A DNA stretch of 11,616 nucleotides from Actinomycetota bacterium (GCA_003140115.1 PLIQ01000127.1:2636-14251), one strand, 5' to 3'. Positions 1-7,015 are shown, counted from the first letter of the stretch. Translations and numbers: made by a program. The notes: a model not told the origin generated them from the letters alone.

Positions 1-1648
1 GATGGTGCGCCGGCTCAATATCGATGGTGACGGGCAGGGCGATCTGGCCGGGCACGGCGGCGAGCAGCGGGCGGTGTTCGTCTACCAGATCGAGTCCTAC
101 CGGTACTGGCAGGAACAGCTGGGCCGGGACGACTTCGAGTACGGGCAGTTCGGGGAGAACTTCACCGTGCAGGGACTGGCCGACGATCAGGTGTGCATCG
201 GCGACCGGTACCAGATCGGCGGCGCGGTGTTCGAGGTGACCCAGCCGCGGGTCACCTGCTTCCGGGTGGGTATCCGGATGGATAACCCCCAGATGCCCGC
301 GCTGCTGGTTTCCCATCACCGGCCCGGGTTCTACTTCCGGGTGCTGACCGAGGGCCCGGTGCAGGCCGGGCAGAAGATCATCAAGCTGGCCTCCGGCCCG
401 GAGGCCATGACGGTCGCGGAGACCGACGCCCTGCTGTACCTGCCCGGCCATCCCCGCCAGCAGGTGCTGCGCGCGCTGCGGATCCCGGCGCTCAGCGGCG
501 GGTGGAAGACCTCGTTCCAGGAGATGCTCGACCAGCCCGGGGCGGGCACCGGCAACGCGGGCCTGGCCGAAGCGAGCCCGCCGCCGGCGTGGCCCGGGTT
601 CCGGTCGCTCGCCGTGACCGAAATTGGCCGGGAGAGCGAGACGGTGATCTCGGTGCACCTGGCCGATCCCGGCGGCCAGAGCGTGCCGGCCGCCCTGCCC
701 GGGCAGTACCTGACCCTGCGCCTGCACCCGGACCCCGCCGGGCCGCCGCTGCTGCGCAGCTACTCGCTGTCGGGGCCCCCGGGGGCCAGCGACTACCGCA
801 TCAGTGTCAAGCGGGAGGACCACGGCGCCGGCAGCCAGTTCCTGCACACCCGGGTGCGGACGGGTGACCTGCTGGAGGTCGCCGCGCCCCGCGGTACCTT
901 CACCCTGCGCCCGGGCCAGGCGCCGGTCCTGCTGATCAGCGCGGGCGTCGGCGCGACACCGGTGCTGGCCATGCTGCACGCGCTGGCCGCGACCCAGTCC
1001 GGCCGGGACATCTGGTGGCTGTACAGCGCGCGCCGCCGCGCCGATGAGCCGTTCGCCACCGAAGCCCGCGCCCTGCTGGCCGCGCTGCCCGGCGCGCACC
1101 GGCACATCTGCTTCACCAGCCCGGCCCCTGATGACGTCCAGGGCCGCGACTACGACACGGCGGGACGCCTTTCGGCGCCGGTCCTGGCCGCCCTGGACCT
1201 GCCCGCCGACGCCGATGCCTACCTGTGCGGACCCCCCGCGTTCATGGCCGATATATCCGCGGCGCTGGCCGCGGGCGGTATCGCGCCCGCCCGCATCCAC
1301 ACCGAGGTGTTCGGCGCCGGGCCCGGGCTGACCCCCGGCATCGCGCCCGCGCCCGTCCGCCGGCCGCACCCGCCGGCCGGCCAGCCCGGCAGCGGCCCCC
1401 TGGTCGCGTTCGCGCGCAGCGACCTGAGCGTGCCCTGGGACCCCGGCTACGCCAGCCTGCTCGAGTTCGCCGAAGCCTGCGACGTGCCGGTGCGCTGGTC
1501 ATGCCGCGTCGGAGTGTGCCACACCTGCGAGACCACCGTCATCTCCGGAACCGTCGGCTACGCCCCCGACCCGGTCGATGCCCCCGCCGACGGCGACACC
1601 CTGATCTGCTGCTCGCAGCCCCGAGACGACCTGGTCCTCGACCTGTGA
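1..1648 (+). CDS. MOSC domain / FAD-NAD(P)H reductase / [2Fe-2S] ferredoxin fusion protein (5' partial)
   Basis: The visible part is 548 residues and ends in TGA at 1646-1648. Numbering here takes the codon at position 2 as residue 1. Residues 1-130 are a YiiM-like MOSC domain, with the GHGG segment near the start and the conserved MOSC cysteine as C86. Residues about 133-175 resemble the short three-helix domain that follows MOSC in YiiM. From about 200 comes a ferredoxin-reductase module: flavin motif R252-x-Y254-S255, nucleotide motif G315-V-G-A-T-P320, and C409-G-P-P412. The C-terminus (about 465-548) is a plant-type ferredoxin with C501-x4-C506-x2-C509 and a last ligand at C536 or C537. 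The MOSC fold normally starts some 35 residues before the first ATG seen here, so that ATG is internal and the real start lies outside the window. MOSC proteins such as YiiM and YcbX reduce N-hydroxylated bases using a molybdenum cofactor. That this fusion does the same with built-in electron supply is inference. The family assignment is firm; the substrate is unknown. Confidence 0.93.
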   Translation, partial: MVRRLNIDGDGQGDLAGHGGEQRAVFVYQIESYRYWQEQLGRDDFEYGQFGENFTVQGLADDQVCIGDRYQIGGAVFEVTQPRVTCFRVGIRMDNPQMPALLVSHHRPGFYFRVLTEGPVQAGQKIIKLASGPEAMTVAETDALLYLPGHPRQQVLRALRIPALSGGWKTSFQEMLDQPGAGTGNAGLAEASPPPAWPGFRSLAVTEIGRESETVISVHLADPGGQSVPAALPGQYLTLRLHPDPAGPPLLRSYSLSGPPGASDYRISVKREDHGAGSQFLHTRVRTGDLLEVAAPRGTFTLRPGQAPVLLISAGVGATPVLAMLHALAATQSGRDIWWLYSARRRADEPFATEARALLAALPGAHRHICFTSPAPDDVQGRDYDTAGRLSAPVLAALDLPADADAYLCGPPAFMADISAALAAGGIAPARIHTEVFGAGPGLTPGIAPAPVRRPHPPAGQPGSGPLVAFARSDLSVPWDPGYASLLEFAEACDVPVRWSCRVGVCHTCETTVISGTVGYAPDPVDAPADGDTLICCSQPRDDLVLDL

Positions 1649-1693
1649 CCACCCCGCCAGGCCCGGGACCTCAGCCCGTGCCATTCTGAGCTC

Positions 1694-2224
1694 ATGAACA
1701 ACCAGCCGGCCGCACTCATCACGCTCGGCGAGCACCGTCCCGCAGTCGCTGAAACTGCTTTTCTCGCCTCAGGTGCCGTGCTCATCGGGCGCGTCACGGT
1801 CAGCGCCGGGGCCAGCATCTGGTACGCAGCAGTGCTCCGCGCCGACCTCGATTCCATCTTCATCGGCGAGCGCAGCAACATCCAGGACGGCTGCGTCTTG
1901 CACGCGGACCCCGGTGTGCCGCTGTCGCTGGGCTCGGACGTCACGGTCGGCCACAACGCGACGCTGCACGGATGCACCGTCGAGGACCAGGTCCTCGTCG
2001 GCATGGGCGCGATCGTGCTCAACGGAGCGCACGTGGGGCATCATTCGATCATCGCGGCCGGCGCACTCCTCACCGAAGGACAGCAGGTCCCCGGGGGCGT
2101 GCTGGTGGCCGGGGTGCCGGGCAAAGTGCGGCGTGAGCTGTCCGAAGCCGAGCGCGCGGCGATCCAGCTCAGCGCGGCCGGCTACGTAGAACTCGCTGAG
2201 CTGCATCGCCGCGCCAGGGGATGA
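1694..2224 (+). CDS. gamma-class carbonic anhydrase family protein (left-handed beta-helix)
   Basis: This 176-residue protein consists of hexapeptide repeats (I/V/L-G-x-x-x-x pattern) from about residue 25 to 145, followed by a C-terminal helix, which is the usual length for the gamma-CA/YrdA/PaaY group. The three zinc ligands of the family are present as H70, H87 and H92, and the conserved R49, D51 and Q64 of the active site are also in place. It should form a trimer with metal sites between subunits. Many bacterial members have weak or no measured CO2-hydration activity, so carbonic anhydrase is a family name rather than proven function. It lies 45 bp after the MOSC fusion on the same strand and converges on the PPOX gene with only 10 bp between stop codons. 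There is no clear Shine-Dalgarno sequence before the ATG. A CATTCT hexamer ends six bases upstream of it, so either co-transcription with the upstream gene or a leaderless message is possible. Confidence 0.93.
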   Translation: MNNQPAALITLGEHRPAVAETAFLASGAVLIGRVTVSAGASIWYAAVLRADLDSIFIGERSNIQDGCVLHADPGVPLSLGSDVTVGHNATLHGCTVEDQVLVGMGAIVLNGAHVGHHSIIAAGALLTEGQQVPGGVLVAGVPGKVRRELSEAERAAIQLSAAGYVELAELHRRARG

Positions 2225-2234
2225 CCCGTACGGC

Positions 2235-2663
2235 TCAGGCCACGCTCGGCCCGGAGCCATCGGGCCAGACCTGCCGGGTCTGCAGGCCCGGCTGCTCAGG
2301 GTCGACGTTGAAGGCGATCACCCGCCGGGGGTGAATGCGGATGATCTCCCGGGCCAGGTGGGTGCCGGCCGTCACCGGGCCGGTGACGGCCTCGGCGATG
2401 CCCCTTACCTCGAGAAAGTGCGCGCCTTCCATGGTCTGCTCGGTCACCTCGTCGACCACGAAGGCGACTCGGGGGTTGGCCTGGATATTGCGGTACTTAG
2501 CGCTGGCCCCCATGTTGAATCCGCTGATGTCGATGGTGCCCAGGGCGCTGTTGTAGGTGAAGCCGAGGGGCTTCACCTGGGGGGTGGCATCCGGGCCGAT
2601 GGTGGCCAGGTGGCCGCGCGGCTGCCGGGTGAGAAATGCCTGCTCGGCCTCTGTAAGTGACAT
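2235..2663 (-). CDS. PPOX-class (split-barrel) F420-dependent oxidoreductase
   Basis: This protein of 142 residues has the flavin-reductase-like split beta-barrel fold of small F420/FMN enzymes. Typical features are the RGHLATIGPDATPQVKPLGF strand pair (16-35), a cofactor-contact segment around K56-Y57-R58-N59, and the NPRVAFVVDE strand (63-72). It resembles the MSMEG_5819-type subgroup of probable F420-dependent enzymes. Members use deazaflavin F420H2 to reduce or protect small aromatic or redox-active molecules; the substrate here is unknown. The gene is divergent from soxR, and a SoxR box sits in its promoter. The predicted transcription start coincides with the A of the ATG, and there is no Shine-Dalgarno sequence, so the message is probably leaderless. 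Family call firm, cofactor choice likely, SoxR control inferred from the site. Confidence 0.9.
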   Translation of the reverse strand: MSLTEAEQAFLTRQPRGHLATIGPDATPQVKPLGFTYNSALGTIDISGFNMGASAKYRNIQANPRVAFVVDEVTEQTMEGAHFLEVRGIAEAVTGPVTAGTHLAREIIRIHPRRVIAFNVDPEQPGLQTRQVWPDGSGPSVA

Positions 2664-2670
2664 GCCACGT

Positions 2671-2701
2671 ACGGTACAACCTCAGGTAAGGTTGAGGTCA
2701 A
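2671..2701 (-). promoter_or_regulatory. MerR/SoxR-type promoter of the PPOX gene, 19-bp spacer, probably leaderless
   Basis: Read on the minus strand, TTGACC (2701-2696) serves as -35 and TACCGT (2676-2671, fitting TANNNT) as -10. They are separated by 19 bp rather than 17, the stretched spacing that MerR-family activators correct by twisting DNA. Seven bases follow the -10 before the ATG at 2663, so transcription should begin at or next to the start codon. The SoxR box fills the spacer. All of this is read from sequence; no start site has been mapped. Confidence 0.72.
2680..2697. promoter_or_regulatory. SoxR box (SoxR-binding operator)
   Basis: CCTCAGGTAAGGTTGAGG is an 18-bp imperfect palindrome with perfect outer arms CCTCA and TGAGG. 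It matches the known SoxR operator (CCTCAAGTTAACTTGAGG) in length and in both arms. It lies between soxR and the PPOX gene, within the -35/-10 spacer of the latter. The inner TAAGGT (2687-2692) may also act as a -10 for soxR, which would give autoregulation; that part is weak. Confidence 0.82.
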
Positions 2702-2710
2702 GGACATGTC

Positions 2711-2724
2711 AGGGGATCCGTTTG
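2711..2724 (+). promoter_or_regulatory. ribosome binding site fixing the TTG start of soxR
   Basis: AGGGGA at 2711-2716 is followed by five bases and then TTG at 2722. No in-frame ATG or GTG lies between this site and the HTH domain. The in-frame ATGs further upstream lie beyond the SoxR box and inside the divergent PPOX gene, so they are unlikely starts. Confidence 0.7.
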
Positions 2725-3153
2725 CCAAGCTCCGAGCTGACCGTGGGCCAGCTCGCCGCCCGCAGTGGGGTGGCCGTCTCCGCCTTGCACTTTTACGAGG
2801 CCGAAGGCCTGATCTCAGCCCGGCGAACCGCAGGCAACCAGCGCCGGTACCCCAGGCACATGCTGCGCCGGGTGGCGTTTATCCGTGCTTCCCAGGGCGC
2901 AGGCATCCCGCTGCGCCAGATCAAGGCCGCGCTCGACCAGCTGCCCGATGGCCGGACCCCCACCCGCAGAGACTGGGAACGCCTCTCGGCAGCCTGGCGT
3001 CGCGACCTGGACGACCGGATCACCCGGCTCCAGCATCTTCGTGACCGCCTGACCGGGTGCATCGGCTGCGGGTGCCTGTCTCTCGGGCTCTGCCAGCTCA
3101 TGAACCCCGACGACGTGCTAGGTCGCCAAGGACCCGGCCCGCGGAACCTGTGA
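2722..3153 (+). CDS. soxR: SoxR, [2Fe-2S] redox-sensing MerR-family activator
   Basis: From the TTG start the protein has 143 residues, normal for SoxR. Residues 6-50 are a MerR winged helix (ELTVGQLAARSGVAVSALHF onward), followed by a dimerisation helix at about 82-112. The SoxR signature C113-x2-C116-x-C118-x5-C124 is complete and holds the [2Fe-2S] cluster whose oxidation or modification turns the regulator on. In actinomycetes SoxR mostly answers redox-cycling secondary metabolites and controls a few reductases and transporters rather than a SoxS cascade. The gene is divergent from the PPOX oxidoreductase, with an 18-bp SoxR box between them, which makes that enzyme the obvious target. 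The open frame extends upstream to 2557, but that part overlaps the divergent gene and is not protein-like. The gene converges with an MFS gene; the 64 bp between their stops shows no convincing terminator. Confidence 0.95.
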   Translation: MPSSELTVGQLAARSGVAVSALHFYEAEGLISARRTAGNQRRYPRHMLRRVAFIRASQGAGIPLRQIKAALDQLPDGRTPTRRDWERLSAAWRRDLDDRITRLQHLRDRLTGCIGCGCLSLGLCQLMNPDDVLGRQGPGPRNL

Positions 3154-3217
3154 TCCCCGTTGAGCGCCCGGGCGGGGGACCGGCGGCAGGCTCCACGGCC
3201 GTTCGGTCAAAATCCCG

Positions 3218-4564
3218 CTAAGCAGTGGCGAGATCGGTCAGCGTCGCGTCCACATGCGGCGGGGTGTGCACCCGGGAGGCGATGGCGCCCGCGACCAGGC
3301 AGGCCGCGGCGCCGGTGAGCAGGGCGACTCGCACCCCGGCGGCCGAGATGATCGCGCCGGTGATGATGCTGCCGACCGGGGTGGTTCCGATGTAGACGTA
3401 CACCCACAGCGCCATGATCCGCCCGCGGTAGGCCGGAGAGGAGTGCAGTTGCAGCGTGGTCGAGCACAGGGTCACGAACGAGAAGGCGGCCGCCCCGGTG
3501 GCCAGCAGGGTCAGGCACGCGACGGCGACATCGGGCGCCCCGGCGGTGGCGGCCAGGAAGGCCCCGAACGCGAGCGCGGCGGTCATCAGGTACTTCCGGC
3601 GGGGATGCGGGATGAAGCCGACGGCGAGCGAGCCTGCGACCGAGCCGACGCTGAGCATGGTGGACAGCAGTCCGTAGGTGCCGCCGCTGCCGTGGAACGT
3701 GCGGCTGGCCAGCACGGGCAAGATGACCGGGAAGTTGAAGGCCAGCAGCCCGACCAGGGCCATCATCACCAGCGGCAGCCACAGCTGCTGGCGGCTGGCC
3801 GCGTACCGCAGCCCGGCGCGGACGCCGCCGGGCGTTCGCCGTCCTCGCGCGGCGGGCCGCAGCGGGCGCAGCACCACCAGCGCGGCGATCACGGCCAGGT
3901 AGGACAAGGCGTTGACGGCGAAACACGGGGTCGTTCCGATCGTGACGATCAGGACGCCCGCCAGGGCGGGGCCGACCACCCGGGCGCTGTTCATCACGAC
4001 GCCGTTGAGGCTGACCGCGCTGGACAGGTCCTGCGGCATGACCAGGGAGCTGACGAACGCCTGCCGGGAAGGGGAGTCGACGATCCCCACGACGCCGCCG
4101 GCCACGCTGATCGCGATGATCGCCGGCACGGACGCCTTCCCGGCCACCGCCAGTGCCCACAGCAGGCCGGCCAGCAGACCATAGGCCGTCTGGGTGCCGA
4201 TCAGCAGCAAGCGCAGGTTGGCCCGGTCGGCGACCGTCCCGCCCCACGGGCCGAACAGCAGCGACGGAACGCCGCCCACGGCCAGCACCAGGCCCAGTTC
4301 CGCCGCCGAGCCGGTGAGCCGCAGGACCAGCCAGCCGATCGCGGTCTGCTGCAGGAAGGTGCCGCTGGCCGAGGCGACCTGACCCGCGAAATACAGCCGG
4401 AACGGCCGCGAACTCAGCGCCCGGAACGTCCCCCGTCGCGCGGTGGTCCCCGCCTGATCACCCGGTGCCGTCTGGGTCTGGGCACCGTGCTCCGCAGGCG
4501 GTGCGCTCTCGTCTTCGACGTCGGGCGCGGCTTCGGGCACCACCCTCAACCCCTCGCGGTCCAT
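3218..4564 (-). CDS. MFS transporter, EntS/MFS_3-like exporter
   Basis: This 448-residue protein starts with an unusually long, acidic and Ala/Pro-rich cytoplasmic tail (about residues 1-45). The transporter then begins at FRALSSRPFRLYFAGQVAS, the typical entry of the MFS_3 (enterobactin-exporter-like) group. The loop 2-3 signature is present as G108-G-T-V-A-D113-R114 with R118, and about 12 hydrophobic segments follow. It is most likely a proton-driven exporter of a small molecule; the substrate cannot be read. An AGGAGG lies three bases before the ATG, which is close but usable. It is the last gene of the apparent MerR - membrane protein - MFS operon, 39 bp after the membrane protein, so MerR control of export is likely but inferred. 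Confidence 0.9.
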   Translation of the reverse strand: MDREGLRVVPEAAPDVEDESAPPAEHGAQTQTAPGDQAGTTARRGTFRALSSRPFRLYFAGQVASASGTFLQQTAIGWLVLRLTGSAAELGLVLAVGGVPSLLFGPWGGTVADRANLRLLLIGTQTAYGLLAGLLWALAVAGKASVPAIIAISVAGGVVGIVDSPSRQAFVSSLVMPQDLSSAVSLNGVVMNSARVVGPALAGVLIVTIGTTPCFAVNALSYLAVIAALVVLRPLRPAARGRRTPGGVRAGLRYAASRQQLWLPLVMMALVGLLAFNFPVILPVLASRTFHGSGGTYGLLSTMLSVGSVAGSLAVGFIPHPRRKYLMTAALAFGAFLAATAGAPDVAVACLTLLATGAAAFSFVTLCSTTLQLHSSPAYRGRIMALWVYVYIGTTPVGSIITGAIISAAGVRVALLTGAAACLVAGAIASRVHTPPHVDATLTDLATA

Positions 4565-4603
4565 AGCCCTCCTGCCGCTATTATCACCACCCGAGCCCAG
4601 CTT

Positions 4604-5206
4604 TTACTTGGCCGGAGCCTCGGCCTGTGCCTGATGCGTGACCCGTTCGGGGTAGCTCTTGGAGAACTTGAGCATGTAGGTCAGGATCAGGCCCGGGATG
4701 ACCAGGCCGAGCAGCAGGTCGGGCAGGCGGCGGGTGGTGTGCCCGTTGACGGCCACGGCGACGACCCGGGAGGCGCCGACGGCGATCAGGGCGACTCCCC
4801 AGGCCACGCTGAGCACCCGGTTGATCTGCTTGAACGTCGGGGAGGACCAGTACGCCTGCGGTGTGCTCAGCCGGGCGAACTGCTCGGTGAACGGGATCAC
4901 CGGGATCAGGGCCAGGATGACCAGGCCCATGACCAGGGCGACACCGGCCGCGGCCCAGGTCGCCAGCCACCGGTCGGTGCCGGCGCTGCCGGCGAAGCCG
5001 ACCACGGCGAACACGGTGAACAGCACGATAGAGGTGGCGTTGACGACCTTGGGCGGCCAGACGGGGCGGACGGCGACCGCGGCGATGACCGCGATGACGG
5101 CCGCGGTGAGCGCGGCGGCGCCGACGTCGCCGTGCGGCAGCAGCCGGGCCAGCAGGGAGAAGGCGATCAGGGGCAGGAACGAGAGGATCAGCGGAAGTGG
5201 TTTCAT
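4604..5206 (-). CDS. six-helix integral membrane protein of unknown function
   Basis: The ATG at 5206 gives 200 residues. The frame stays open to 5428 upstream, but that part is antisense-like arginine/proline-rich sequence overlapping the MerR gene. Predicted membrane helices are at about 5-22, 28-47, 58-73, 82-102, 130-152 and 161-179. Two conserved-looking cytoplasmic features stand out: a WPP-K segment at 50-53, and a loop with F106-T-E-Q-F, then T115-P-x-x-Y119-W-x-S-P123, then N129-R130 and W136. I recall similar loops in uncharacterised actinobacterial membrane proteins and, more loosely, in septation-protein-A-like proteins, but cannot assign a function. It begins 10 bp after the MerR stop codon without a strong ribosome site, which suggests translational coupling, and is followed by the MFS exporter. 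It may be an accessory to export or an immunity factor; this is inference. Confidence 0.85.
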   Translation of the reverse strand: MKPLPLILSFLPLIAFSLLARLLPHGDVGAAALTAAVIAVIAAVAVRPVWPPKVVNATSIVLFTVFAVVGFAGSAGTDRWLATWAAAGVALVMGLVILALIPVIPFTEQFARLSTPQAYWSSPTFKQINRVLSVAWGVALIAVGASRVVAVAVNGHTTRRLPDLLLGLVIPGLILTYMLKFSKSYPERVTHQAQAEAPAK

Positions 5207-5216
5207 ACCGGCCAAT

Positions 5217-6155
5217 CTAGAAATCGCGAGCCGGCGAGGCATCCGCCACTCGGCGGATCTCGGGGTCGCTGGGGTGCGCCCGGAGCGCTTTCGCGTACCA
5301 CTCCCAGGCGTCCGCTGAGTCTTCGCCGACCGGAGCTTGCGCCCAGCCGTTGACGATGCCCACCAGCGTCCAGTAGCGGAGGACGCGGCGGTCGGTGAAG
5401 GCCGCCAGGCGCTCCGCCAGCCCGGCACGATCGCCGCCGCCGTCCGGCGTGAGCGCCTCCACGCGCTCGATCACCGCCAGCGCCTCGGGCGAGCCGGGGT
5501 CGACGCCGGCCCGGACCGCAGCGCCGGCGTGCTCACCGACCCCGGCCACCGCGGCGTCGCCGCCGTCCGGCACGGCACCCTCGACCCGAGCGCGCTCCGC
5601 CATCCGCCGGCTGGCCCCCACAAAGCCGGGGTCGCGCAGCAGCTCGGCGAGTTCGACCCAGGCGGCGACCTGTTCGGCCGTCGGGTCATCGGGCAGCTCG
5701 GGCGCGCCCATCCGCAGCCGGTCTGCGACGGGGCTGGCCTGTTCGCCGAAGACGGCATCGAGGTACTCCTCGAGGATGCGGCGACGCTCCTCGGCGGTCA
5801 GGGTGGTCAGGTCGCTCATGCGCTCAAGCTCCTCGGGAAGGGTGGACCGGGCGACGGCGCGCAGCACCGCGCGCTGCAAGCGGAGCACGCGGATCTGGGT
5901 GTCGAGCGCGCGTGCGTGGACCGCGGCGACGTCGTGCAGCGACGCCTCGCCCGCCAGCACGCGCTTGACCTCGTCCAGCCCCACTCCGAGCTCGCGCAGC
6001 GTGCGCACCAGGCGCGCCCGGGCGACCGCATCGGGACCGAAGAGCCGGTAGCCCGATTCGCTACGTCCCGCCTCGGGCAGCACGCCGGCGTCGGCGTAAA
6101 AGCGCAGCGTCCGCACCGGCACCCCGGTGCGGAGGGAGAGCTGGCCGATCGTCAT
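5217..6155 (-). CDS. MerR-family transcriptional regulator with large C-terminal domain
   Basis: The protein is 312 residues from the ATG at 6155. The first 70 residues are a canonical MerR winged helix (MTIGQLSLRTGVPVRTLRFY, then GYRLFG), and a dimerisation helix runs to about 120. The remaining 190 residues are acidic and helical (a PDDPTAEQVAAWVELAELL-type segment). They form a probable ligand-binding domain I cannot name; it lacks the SoxR-type cysteine set. Three starts are possible: GTG 6164, ATG 6161 and ATG 6155. A GGAGG favours the first two. However, the promoter read here places its -10 on top of GTG 6164 and its start point at about 6155, which is also where family proteins begin, so I prefer a leaderless start there. 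It heads an operon with the membrane protein and the MFS exporter. By family habit it would activate its own operon when it binds an efflux substrate. Confidence 0.9.
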   Translation of the reverse strand: MTIGQLSLRTGVPVRTLRFYADAGVLPEAGRSESGYRLFGPDAVARARLVRTLRELGVGLDEVKRVLAGEASLHDVAAVHARALDTQIRVLRLQRAVLRAVARSTLPEELERMSDLTTLTAEERRRILEEYLDAVFGEQASPVADRLRMGAPELPDDPTAEQVAAWVELAELLRDPGFVGASRRMAERARVEGAVPDGGDAAVAGVGEHAGAAVRAGVDPGSPEALAVIERVEALTPDGGGDRAGLAERLAAFTDRRVLRYWTLVGIVNGWAQAPVGEDSADAWEWYAKALRAHPSDPEIRRVADASPARDF

Positions 6156-6162
6156 GCCCATC

Positions 6163-6193
6163 ACTGTGCCGCCTCCACCAGGTGGAGAGTCAA
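6163..6193 (-). promoter_or_regulatory. MerR-type promoter of the regulator-efflux operon, 19-bp spacer
   Basis: On the minus strand, TTGACT (6193-6188) and CACAGT (6168-6163) are separated by 19 bp, the MerR-specific overlong spacing. A perfect inverted repeat occupies the spacer. Seven bases separate the -10 from the ATG at 6155, giving a predicted leaderless message. The -10 is weak (it misses the first T), as expected of a promoter needing activation. Confidence 0.65.
6173..6187. promoter_or_regulatory. palindromic operator of the MerR regulator
   Basis: CTCCACCAGGTGGAG is a perfect inverted repeat with 7-bp arms and a one-base centre, located between the -35 and -10 of the operon promoter. 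Position and symmetry are exactly those of a MerR-family dimer site, so autoregulation by the adjacent gene is the simplest reading. Confidence 0.72.
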
Positions 6194-6365
6194 GGCCGGC
6201 TCGCCCAGAGTTCCTTTGTGTGGCGCGTGTCCGTCAGGTACTGGCCGACGACCCGAGCCGGGCGGTGATCGGGTCGGGCCGGACCCGGGTATAGACGGAC
6301 AGCGGCCGGCCCGGGCCAGGTTGAGTGCGGACGGGCCGGACTATCACTCGGATTAGGAGGCACCC

Positions 6366-6986
6366 ATGCCAGACCTGCGCGTGCTGTGCCTGCACGGCTA
6401 TCACGGAACCGGTGCGATCTTGCGTGGTCAGATGGCGCGGCTAGTCGGCTCGCTGCCTGCGAATATCGAATTCGTGTATCTCGACGCGCCCTCACTGGCC
6501 TTGGGCGACTTCGGCTGGTGGCATGAGGGCTTCAGCGGATGGGAGCACACCCGCGACTGGATCACCGGCCAGCTGAGCACCGGGCCGCGGATCGACGGGC
6601 TGTTCGGCTTCAGCCAGGGCGCGGCCCTGACCGGGCTGCTGGCCGCGCTCCGCGAGAGCCCCCGGGCGCCGGGCGGTCTCGACTTCGAGTTCGCCATCAT
6701 GGTCGGCGGATTCACCAGCTTCCTGCCGCAGCACGCCGACCTGTTCCTGCGCCCGCTCACGATCCCCTCCGTCCACGTGATCGGCCGCAGCGACGGGATC
6801 GTCCCCCGGTCCGACTCGCTCGAGCTCGCGGGCCGGTTCACCGACCCGCTGGTCCTGGAGCACGGCGGCGGCCACGTCATCCCGGCGGACCAGGCGGTTG
6901 CCGAGCTGATCGCCCGGTTCCTGGCCAGGTTCGCCAGCGCCGCGCGGACTGACGCGGCGCACGAAGGAATCAGAAGCCGGCCGTGA
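6366..6986 (+). CDS. FSH-family serine hydrolase (alpha/beta hydrolase)
   Basis: This 206-residue protein has the compact alpha/beta-hydrolase layout of the FSH1/DUF341 group. An N-terminal LCLHGYHGTG strand-loop (residues 7-16) forms the oxyanion region. The nucleophile elbow is G81-F-S83-Q-G85, the acid is D143 in HVIGRSDGIVP, and the base is H170 in HGGGHVIP. The triad is therefore complete. The substrate is unknown; relatives are carboxylesterases or act on small acyl esters. A strong AGGAGG (6355-6360) stands five bases before the ATG. The 200-bp gap upstream holds the divergent MerR promoter and an isolated TATAGA (6290-6295) without a good -35, so its own promoter is not clear. It converges with the MFS gene at 7016 with 29 bp between stops and no visible hairpin. 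Confidence 0.9.
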   Translation: MPDLRVLCLHGYHGTGAILRGQMARLVGSLPANIEFVYLDAPSLALGDFGWWHEGFSGWEHTRDWITGQLSTGPRIDGLFGFSQGAALTGLLAALRESPRAPGGLDFEFAIMVGGFTSFLPQHADLFLRPLTIPSVHVIGRSDGIVPRSDSLELAGRFTDPLVLEHGGGHVIPADQAVAELIARFLARFASAARTDAAHEGIRSRP

Positions 6987-7015
6987 GCAACCTGGTTTGG
7001 GTCGTCAGGCCGGGA

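Noticed and set aside
2557..2721. 55-codon N-terminal extension of SoxR
   Set aside because: It would overlap the start of the divergent PPOX gene and the SoxR box; SoxR proteins start just before the ELTVGQLA segment, and a good ribosome site precedes the TTG at 2722.
3165..3174. CGCCCGGGCG palindrome between soxR and the MFS gene as a terminator
   Set aside because: It has no loop and no T-tract; such short GC palindromes are expected by chance at this base composition.
3207..4247. 346-codon frame on the - strand overlapping the MFS gene
   Set aside because: Out-of-frame Arg/Gly/Pro-rich translation of the same strand as the MFS gene, which has the correct membrane helices in the other frame.
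3254..5353. 699-codon open frame on the + strand
   Set aside because: It lies antisense to the MFS gene, the membrane protein and the tail of the MerR gene, is made of Gly/Asp/Gln/Arg-rich sequence without folds, and arises from the GC-rich third positions of the real genes.
5207..5428. 74-codon N-terminal extension of the six-helix membrane protein
   Set aside because: Arg/Ser/Pro-rich and overlaps the MerR coding region on the same strand; the ATG at 5206 begins directly with a membrane helix.
6290..6295. TATAGA as promoter of the FSH hydrolase
   Set aside because: No -35-like hexamer at 16-19 bp upstream; too weak to list as a feature.
6308..6317. GGCCCGGGCC palindrome upstream of the hydrolase as an operator
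   Set aside because: Low-complexity GC palindrome without position or family support.
5337..6356. 339-codon open frame on the + strand
   Set aside because: Antisense to the MerR regulator, whose protein is clearly real with a canonical HTH; the shadow has none.
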